Below are positions 6,392 to 11,904 of a stretch of 14,051 bases of DNA, piece after piece. The notes below the pieces were generated by a model. The model was not told where the DNA came from. It worked only from the letters and a program-made list of their open reading frames with translations, and made no database searches. Positions within the stretch are counted from its first letter, which is position 1. Every line of letters begins with the position of its first letter. The translations under genes were made by a program, and so were the position numbers. The stretch lies in the NCBI GenBank assembly GCA_964581355.1, contig CAZOOA010000072.1, positions 1 through 14,051 on the forward strand, given 5' to 3'. The stretch is from CAZOOA01 sp964581355 (GTDB taxonomy: Bacteria; Bacillota; Dethiobacteria; DTU022; UBA8154).

Positions 6392-7591
6392 ATGACCAAG
6401 CTTAGCCCCCTGAAGGGGACAGACCTGGAGAACAAAGTGCCCTTTTTCCAGCCCATCATCTGTGTGGACACCCGCAGCGTGCTGGGACATGAAGTCCTGG
6501 GCCGGGAATGGGTTGCAGGCACTTACAAAAGCCTGGGGCCTTTTTTCCATGCCCCGGAGACACCCCAGGAGGAAAAGATCACCGTGGACCGCCACCTGCG
6601 GGAACGGGGCCTGGAAAGGATGCAGCGGGGCCCGGACAACCTGCAGATCTTTTTGAACATCCAGCCTGACTGGATCTGGTCCTGCCTGGAAACCGGGCGC
6701 GATTTTCCCACGGTGGAGCTGATCAAAAAAGCCCGCTTCCCGGGAGAGCGGGTGGTGATTGAAATCACGGAATCGGAATTTCACGGGGACATCGGGCTGC
6801 TGGCGGAAGTGATGAAGGTCTACCGCCAGGCCGGCTTCCGCATCGCCATCGACGATGTCGGGTGCGGTTTCAGCAACCTGGACCGCATTGTCAGCTTGAA
6901 GCCCGACTTTATCAAGATCGACGCCAACCTGGTCCGGGAGATCAACGAAACCGGGCTGGCCTTCCATATGCTGGAGTCCATGGCCCTGTTTGCCCAGCGT
7001 TCCGGCATCGACGTGATCTTTGAAGGGATTGAAACACGGGAGCAGTTTGTCTCCGGACTGCAGGCGGGGGCCCGCTATTACCAGGGCTACCTGTTTGCCC
7101 GGCCGCAGCCCGAACTTGATACCGGGGATTACCTGCAGCTGACCCTGCAGGAGGACTTCGAGGTCTTTGCCTCCCGGCAGCTGGTTTCCCGGGAAAGGCA
7201 GCTGGAGCTGGCGCAGCAGAACAACCGGGCCCTGGAACCCCTGGGCCGGGCCGGGGCTGCCCCCTGCGTGGAGACCCTGCTGGAGCAGGCGCGCCGGCAG
7301 GCGCTGCCCCCGTGGTTCCGCCTCTACATCTGCCAGGAAAACGGCTACCAGGTAACGCCCAATTACCTGCGCAGCCACCCGGGCGAGCCCTGGCGTGAAC
7401 TGCCGGAATACTACAACCGCTACTGGGGCTGGCGCCCCTACTTCATCCCCCTGTTCACCCAGGCCCGGCAGCAGGGCCGGGGGATCCTCTCCGAACCGTA
7501 CAATGACCTGGAGTCGGGGCAGGAAATCTGCACCTTCTGCTACCCCCTGCCCGGGAATCTCTTCCTGTTCATCGACCTCTCCCTGGGGTAG
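6392..7591 (+). CDS. YkuI-like EAL-domain c-di-GMP phosphodiesterase
   Basis: The 399-residue protein has an EAL domain (about 12-250) and a C-terminal PAS-like domain (about 290-395) like that of Bacillus YkuI, including the GWRPYF stretch (346-351). EAL enzymes hydrolyse cyclic-di-GMP to pGpG using two metal ions. Predicted catalytic and metal residues are present: Glu34 (in HEVLGR, so EVL replaces EAL), Asn89, Glu124, Asp154, Lys175, Glu211 and Gln231. The DDFGTG loop is altered to DDVGCG (154-159), and YkuI itself is known mainly as a binder, so activity may be weak or ligand-gated. No signal peptide or membrane segment is seen; it is cytoplasmic. I chose the ATG at 6392, which has GGGGAG upstream; an in-frame TTG at 6305 would place the terminator inside the gene. 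The gene stands alone behind an attenuator-like leader. Confidence 0.9.
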   Translation: MTKLSPLKGTDLENKVPFFQPIICVDTRSVLGHEVLGREWVAGTYKSLGPFFHAPETPQEEKITVDRHLRERGLERMQRGPDNLQIFLNIQPDWIWSCLETGRDFPTVELIKKARFPGERVVIEITESEFHGDIGLLAEVMKVYRQAGFRIAIDDVGCGFSNLDRIVSLKPDFIKIDANLVREINETGLAFHMLESMALFAQRSGIDVIFEGIETREQFVSGLQAGARYYQGYLFARPQPELDTGDYLQLTLQEDFEVFASRQLVSRERQLELAQQNNRALEPLGRAGAAPCVETLLEQARRQALPPWFRLYICQENGYQVTPNYLRSHPGEPWRELPEYYNRYWGWRPYFIPLFTQARQQGRGILSEPYNDLESGQEICTFCYPLPGNLFLFIDLSLG

Positions 7592-7607
7592 GGGCAGGGA
7601 CAGGGGC

Positions 7608-7658
7608 GAACCGCAGCAGCAGTTTGGCACGCAGGTTTGGCCGCGTAGAGGCCAGCCG
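7608..7658 (+). repeat. 51-bp direct repeat, copy 1 (left of gap)
   Basis: This 51-bp sequence begins GAACCGCAGCAGCAG and ends GGCCAGCCG exactly at the gap edge. It is identical to 7759-7809 on the far side. It contains a small hairpin TGGCC/GGCCA (7638-7642 with 7650-7654). It starts 16 bp after the EAL stop codon. It may be a true tandem repeat or one sequence read from both contig ends. Confidence 0.9.
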
Positions 7659-7758
7659 NNNNNNNNNNNNNNNNNNNNNNNNNNNNNNNNNNNNNNNNNN
7701 NNNNNNNNNNNNNNNNNNNNNNNNNNNNNNNNNNNNNNNNNNNNNNNNNNNNNNNNNN
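7659..7758. other. Assembly gap (100 N)
   Basis: Exactly 100 N separate two identical 51-bp flanks. The round number points to a scaffolding placeholder of unknown true length. Nothing can be said about genes inside it. Confidence 0.98.
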
Positions 7759-7809
7759 GAACCGCAGCAGCAGTTTGGCACGCAGGTTTGGCCGCGTAGA
7801 GGCCAGCCG
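7759..7809 (+). repeat. 51-bp direct repeat, copy 2 (right of gap)
   Basis: This copy matches 7608-7658 at every base and begins exactly at the gap edge. Beyond 7809 the sequence is unique. Confidence 0.9.
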
Positions 7810-7854
7810 TGGACCCGTGGAGATTTTCTTCCGGTTGCGCGGCGCACAACATCC

Positions 7855-7870
7855 TGCAGCTTACGCTGCA
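7855..7870. other. Small perfect hairpin
   Basis: TGCAGC (7855-7860) and GCTGCA (7865-7870) form a 6-bp stem with a TTAC loop. There is no T-run on either side, so it is not a classic terminator. It lies in the non-coding stretch 7810-8238, where I see no gene. Confidence 0.4.
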
Positions 7871-7979
7871 AGCAAAACCCGGCAACTGGAAAGAGACAGA
7901 AAAAGGATCGTTTTGACCCTGCCGGGCCAGCGCTCCTAACTGAAGCCCATAACTGAACCTGGTTCAACAAAAATCAGGC

Positions 7980-8007
7980 AAAGCGCTACCCGCTTGATTG
8001 GCGCTTT
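7980..8007. other. Inverted repeat upstream of the helicase gene
   Basis: AAAGCGC (7980-7986) and GCGCTTT (8001-8007) form a 7-bp stem with a 14-nt loop. A related AAGCGCTT palindrome occurs at 8067-8074. Only a short T-run follows, so terminator function is weak; it could be an operator or chance. Confidence 0.35.
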
Positions 8008-8010
8008 CTC

Positions 8011-8055
8011 CCTTGCCCTGCTCTGCCCTGCTCTGCCCTGCCCTGCCCTGCCCTG
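8011..8055. repeat. CCCTG pentanucleotide repeat with G-quadruplex potential
   Basis: Nine consecutive 5-bp units (CCTTG, CCCTG, CTCTG, CCCTG, CTCTG, then four CCCTG) run from 8011 to 8055. On the minus strand the last four units read GGG-CA-GGG-CA-GGG-CA-GGG, a canonical G-quadruplex motif. It lies about 185-230 bp before the helicase ATG, likely in or near its promoter or leader, and copy number could vary by slippage. Confidence 0.85.
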
Positions 8056-8238
8056 CCTGCCGCAGTAAGCGCTTCCAGGCAGGGGAGGGAAAGGGTGCTT
8101 TTTTTTGTGCCTTTTGAGGTTTCGCGGGGCAGGTTTTTGGCCCCCCGGCCTTGAAATATAAGGGTGAAGAGATTGGACCGGGCGGCTGCAAGCCAATTCA
8201 CCGGCCCGCCAAATGTTAACAGATGGGTGTGTATCGAG

Positions 8239-10764
8239 ATGGCAGACAACCCCAGGCAAAACAAATCCGGGGCCGACCCCGGCAACCCCCAAGGAAACGA
8301 CGGGCAGCAGTTAAGCCTGTTCCAGGCCTGGCCCGGTCAGGAACAGGAACGGAAGAAAAAAGACAGCCCTGATGCCCCCGGCGCTGCTGCAAGGCAGCCC
8401 CGCAGGCCGCAGAAAAAACCTTCGGAAACAGCTGCAGCCCCGGGGCCGGAAAGCGCCAACCAAGGGGCAGGCGAAAATCAAAGAAAGTCCGGTCAAACAA
8501 CAAAACCCCGGACAGAAACCAAGCAAGCGCAGAAAGAGAAGCCAAAAGCAGCCACAGAGAAGGCAGCTGCCGGGCGGCAGGCCCAGGCAAAGCAGGCCAA
8601 GACAGAACAACATACAAAACAAGAAACAAAGCAGCAGGCAAAACAGGCGAAGGCAAAACAGAAAGAAAAACAGCAAGCGGATCCCCGAACATCAAAGGCC
8701 AAAGGGGACCAAAAGGCCAAAAAGACGGATACAACAAAAACATCCCCCACGCAAGCCCGGCCCAAAAAGGAGTCCGGGGCTGAAGCCCGGCCCGGGGCTG
8801 TTCCGGGTTTGGGGGCTGAAAGAAAAGACAGGGCCGAAACCAAGGCCGCAGCCAGGGGCGAAGGCGGAACCGGATCCAAGGCCGGGGCCGGGGTGGGAGC
8901 CGGGGCCGGGAACACCCCCGAAAGGGGAGCCGGCACCGCAGCGGTGGATAAGGCCGCCGCTCAACCCCGGGAGGAAAAGACAGCGCCCGTCAAAGGTGCA
9001 GCGCCGTTGACCATCCGCTTCACCCCCGAGGAAGACCGGCTGCTGCTGGAGCAGGCGCAAAACGGCAATTCCGGCCCGCCTGAGGATCTGCAGCTGCACC
9101 GCCAGGCGCTGCTCTTTTCCTTAAGCCCGGGCTTCGACACCCTGCTCTCCCTGTCGGCCGTGCGCCAGCTGGAGACCCTGGACTACCAGGTCCAGACGGT
9201 GCGGCACGTGCTGAAAAACCTGCGGGGCCGGGCTTTGCTCTGCGACGAGGTGGGCCTGGGCAAAACCATCGAGGCCGGCCTGGTGATGATGGAATACATG
9301 CTGCGGGGCCTGGCGCGCCGCGTGCTGGTGCTGGCCCCGCCCTCCCTGGTGGAGCAGTGGCAGGGGGAGATGTACTACAAGTTCAACCTGGACTTCGTGG
9401 CTTACGACGCCCCCGAATTCAAAAAACACCCCCGCCCCTGGCAGGAGTTTCCCCGCATCATCGCCTCTTTGGACACGGCCAAGCGGGAAAACCACCGGGA
9501 AGAGGTCCTGGCCGGGGAATACGACCTGGTCATCGTGGATGAGGCCCATCACCTGAAAAACCACCGCACCCAGGCCTACCAGCTGGTCAAGGAGCTGCAG
9601 AAAAAATATATTTTGCTGTTGACCGCCACGCCGGTGGAAAACAACCTGGAGGAGCTGTTCAACCTGATCACCCTGCTGGCGCCGGGCCAGCTGGAAACCG
9701 CCTCCTCCTTCAAGCGCAAGTACATCACCCGGGGCGACCCGTTAAAACCGAAAAACACCGAGGACTTGAAAAAGCTGGTGCGGGAAGTGATGGTGCGCAA
9801 CCGGCGCAGCGAAACCGGCGCCATCCTCAGCCGGCGCCACGCCGATGTGCTGGAGCTGGAGCTCTCCCCGGAAGAAAGGCGGCTCTACGACCGGATGACC
9901 ACCTTCATCCGCGAGCAGTACCGGCAGGAGGGGCCGGCAGGTGGCAGCTCCGGCCTGAACGCCTTCACCCTGAAAACCCTGCAGCGGGAGGTGGGCAGCA
10001 GCATGGAGGCGCTCATCCCCACCCTGGAAAAAATGGCCGCCAACCAGGACCACCCGGAGCGGGTGCGGCGCACCCTGGAGGAGATGGCCGGGCAGGCCCG
10101 CAGCGTGCCCCAGCGGGCCAAGGCCCAGGCGCTGCTGCAGCTTTTGGAGAAAATCCCGGAGAAAGTCATCGTTTATACCGTCTTCGGGGAGACCCAGCGC
10201 TTTTTGGCCCGCTTTTTGCGGGAGCAGGGCCTGGAGGTGGCCGAGCTGCACGGGCGCATGCGGCGCCAGGAAAAAGAAGAGCAGGTGCAGGCCTTCGCCC
10301 GGCAGGCCCGGGTGCTGGTCTCCACGGAGACGGGCAGCGAAGGGCGCAACCTGCAGTTCTGCCAGGTGATGGTCAACTACGACCTGCCCTGGAACCCCAT
10401 GCGGATCGAACAGCGCATCGGGCGGATTCACCGCCTGGGCCAAAACCAGGATGTCTTTATCTACAACCTTTCCGCCCGGGGCACAGTGGAGTCCTACATC
10501 CTGGACCTGCTGGACGCCAAGATCAACATGTTCCAGCTGGTGGTGGGTGAACTGGACATGATCCTGGGCAACCTGAAGGAGAAAAAAGACTTCGAAACCC
10601 TGGTCATGGAGATCTGGTCCGGGGCGGAAAGCGAAGGGGAACTGGAAAAAAACATGCAGGACCTGGGCGAACAGCTGGCCCGGGCCAAGGAGCATTACGA
10701 GGCAGTCAAAGCCGTGGACGAGCGCCTGCTGGGCGAGCTTCTGCCCCAGGAAGAGAGCTCATAA
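8239..10764 (+). CDS. SNF2/HepA-like DEAH helicase with long low-complexity N-terminus
   Basis: The 841-residue protein is a superfamily 2 SNF2-type ATPase that probably moves along DNA or remodels nucleic acid-protein complexes. Motifs: Walker A DEVGLGKT (336-343), DEAH (434-437) in VDEAHHLKN, motif III TAT (462-464), motif V STETGSEGRN (695-704) and motif VI QRIGRIHRLGQ (725-735). After a QLSLFQ element near residue 24 comes about 220 residues (35-255) of Lys/Gln/Ala then Gly/Ala/Pro-rich low-complexity sequence, predicted to be disordered. The start is uncertain: the frame is open from a GTG at 8164 and has a TTG at 8173 with AAGGGTG upstream; I chose the ATG at 8239 because the protein looks natural from there, although its ribosome site is weak. 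The next gene follows after 32 bp and is probably its partner. It is comparable to YqhH of Bacillus, but orthology is not shown. Confidence 0.88.
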   Translation: MADNPRQNKSGADPGNPQGNDGQQLSLFQAWPGQEQERKKKDSPDAPGAAARQPRRPQKKPSETAAAPGPESANQGAGENQRKSGQTTKPRTETKQAQKEKPKAATEKAAAGRQAQAKQAKTEQHTKQETKQQAKQAKAKQKEKQQADPRTSKAKGDQKAKKTDTTKTSPTQARPKKESGAEARPGAVPGLGAERKDRAETKAAARGEGGTGSKAGAGVGAGAGNTPERGAGTAAVDKAAAQPREEKTAPVKGAAPLTIRFTPEEDRLLLEQAQNGNSGPPEDLQLHRQALLFSLSPGFDTLLSLSAVRQLETLDYQVQTVRHVLKNLRGRALLCDEVGLGKTIEAGLVMMEYMLRGLARRVLVLAPPSLVEQWQGEMYYKFNLDFVAYDAPEFKKHPRPWQEFPRIIASLDTAKRENHREEVLAGEYDLVIVDEAHHLKNHRTQAYQLVKELQKKYILLLTATPVENNLEELFNLITLLAPGQLETASSFKRKYITRGDPLKPKNTEDLKKLVREVMVRNRRSETGAILSRRHADVLELELSPEERRLYDRMTTFIREQYRQEGPAGGSSGLNAFTLKTLQREVGSSMEALIPTLEKMAANQDHPERVRRTLEEMAGQARSVPQRAKAQALLQLLEKIPEKVIVYTVFGETQRFLARFLREQGLEVAELHGRMRRQEKEEQVQAFARQARVLVSTETGSEGRNLQFCQVMVNYDLPWNPMRIEQRIGRIHRLGQNQDVFIYNLSARGTVESYILDLLDAKINMFQLVVGELDMILGNLKEKKDFETLVMEIWSGAESEGELEKNMQDLGEQLARAKEHYEAVKAVDERLLGELLPQEESS

Positions 10765-10796
10765 AGCTGAAGGTGACTGCAAAGGAGTGAAGAACG

Positions 10797-11852
10797 TTGG
10801 AACCCATCACACCGGATTCAGTGGAACGCTTTGTCCTCCATGCCCTGGAGCGGGCCGGGGCCGTGGTGGAAAAACCGGGTTACGGGCTGGCAGAGGTGCT
10901 GCTGCCCGAAGAGCTGGAGCCGGCATTTGAGCAGGAAGAACTGCTGCTGGCCTTCGACTACGAGGTGGCCCAGGAGAGCCCGGGAAGCGCCTTTGTCACC
11001 CCGGGGAGCGCCCTGCTGGACAGCGCGGTGCGCCTGGCCCGGGATTACGGCCGGTTCACCCGGCATTACCGGCCCGGAGCCGAAATACAGACCCCGCGCA
11101 ACCTGGAACAGAAAATCAGCGAGACCGTGGATTTTCTGCACTGCCGCCCTCCCCAGGTTTCTGGAAGCTGGACGGCGGAGAATATCTATTACGGCTTCTA
11201 TTTCCTCTGCACCCTGTTCGCCTCGGACAAGACCGAGGAGGTCCTTTCCGCTGTGATCAACGGACACAGCGGGCGCCACTGCCCGGAACTGATAAAGCCG
11301 CTTCAGGAGATGGTTTCCCTGGATTACCCGGAATACGAGCTGGGTCAGGCAGAGATCCGCCCGCTGCAGGACCTGTACCAGGCCGCCTGCCAGGCCGTTG
11401 AGCCCCAGGTGGAAAAAACCGCCGCCCGGTTCCAGGCCCAGCAGGGCGCCCTGCGGGACAAGGAACGGGACCGGACCGCCCGCTACTACGAAGCCACCCT
11501 GCAGGAACTGGAAAACAAGCTGTCCAGCGCGGCGGATGACAAAAAGCGGCAGCGGCTGCAGGGACAGATCGAAGCCACCCGGGCCGACTGGAAGCGCCGG
11601 GACGAGGACATCTTTACCCGTTACCAGGTCGAGGCGGAAGTGCGCCTGGATCATATCGCCGCCTACCACATACCCTGCGTTTTTATCCGCCTCAAAATGC
11701 AGCACAAAAAAGAAACCCTGCAGCAGACCCTGCTCTTCAATCTTTTGTCCCGGGAGCTGGAACCGCCGCTGTGCCCCCGTTGCGGCAGGCACACCCGCCA
11801 GCTGGTCCCCGACGGGCAGGGTTCGCTGGTCTGTCCCCGTCACAGCAGTTGA
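10797..11852 (+). CDS. Helicase-partner protein with coiled coil and zinc ribbon
   Basis: I do not recognise this 351-residue protein with certainty. Visible parts are an alpha/beta N-terminal region with a LLLAFDYEVA strand (49-58) and a FVTPGSALLD motif (66-75), a charged, probably coiled-coil stretch (about 205-285), and a C-terminal zinc ribbon of form CX2C-X16-CX2H (Cys326, Cys329, Cys346, His349). The TPGSxLLD-type motif resembles the C-terminal region that follows the motor in some HepA-like helicases, so this may be that domain encoded separately, as in the YqhH-YqhG pair of Bacillus. The start is a TTG at 10797, set by AAAGGAGTG at good spacing. It lies 32 bp after the helicase gene and is surely cotranscribed with it. 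The 52 bp to the convergent gene hold no clear terminator. Function as a nucleic-acid-binding or regulatory subunit is inference. Confidence 0.8.
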   Translation: MEPITPDSVERFVLHALERAGAVVEKPGYGLAEVLLPEELEPAFEQEELLLAFDYEVAQESPGSAFVTPGSALLDSAVRLARDYGRFTRHYRPGAEIQTPRNLEQKISETVDFLHCRPPQVSGSWTAENIYYGFYFLCTLFASDKTEEVLSAVINGHSGRHCPELIKPLQEMVSLDYPEYELGQAEIRPLQDLYQAACQAVEPQVEKTAARFQAQQGALRDKERDRTARYYEATLQELENKLSSAADDKKRQRLQGQIEATRADWKRRDEDIFTRYQVEAEVRLDHIAAYHIPCVFIRLKMQHKKETLQQTLLFNLLSRELEPPLCPRCGRHTRQLVPDGQGSLVCPRHSS

Positions 11853-11904
11853 CCGCTTCCCCTTGGTTTTTCGCCAACTTCCCTCCGCGACCATCTTTTT
11901 CGGT

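Noticed and set aside
7608..7809. CRISPR array around the gap
   Set aside because: Only two copies of a 51-bp unit are visible, with no spacers between known repeats and no cas genes. The copies end exactly at the gap edges, which points to assembly.
6365..7885. 506-codon minus-strand frame spanning the N gap
   Set aside because: It runs through unknown bases and is antisense to the well-supported EAL gene.
8126..8144. GGGGC...GCCCC inverted repeat as a terminator before the helicase
   Set aside because: The stem has 5 bp and no T-run after it on either strand, so it is not a convincing terminator.
9742..10695. 317-codon minus-strand frame opposite the helicase, and a similar one at 10818-11963 opposite its partner
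   Set aside because: Both have low-complexity, His/Gln/Gly/Leu-rich products typical of antisense GC shadows, and the plus-strand genes carry conserved motifs.
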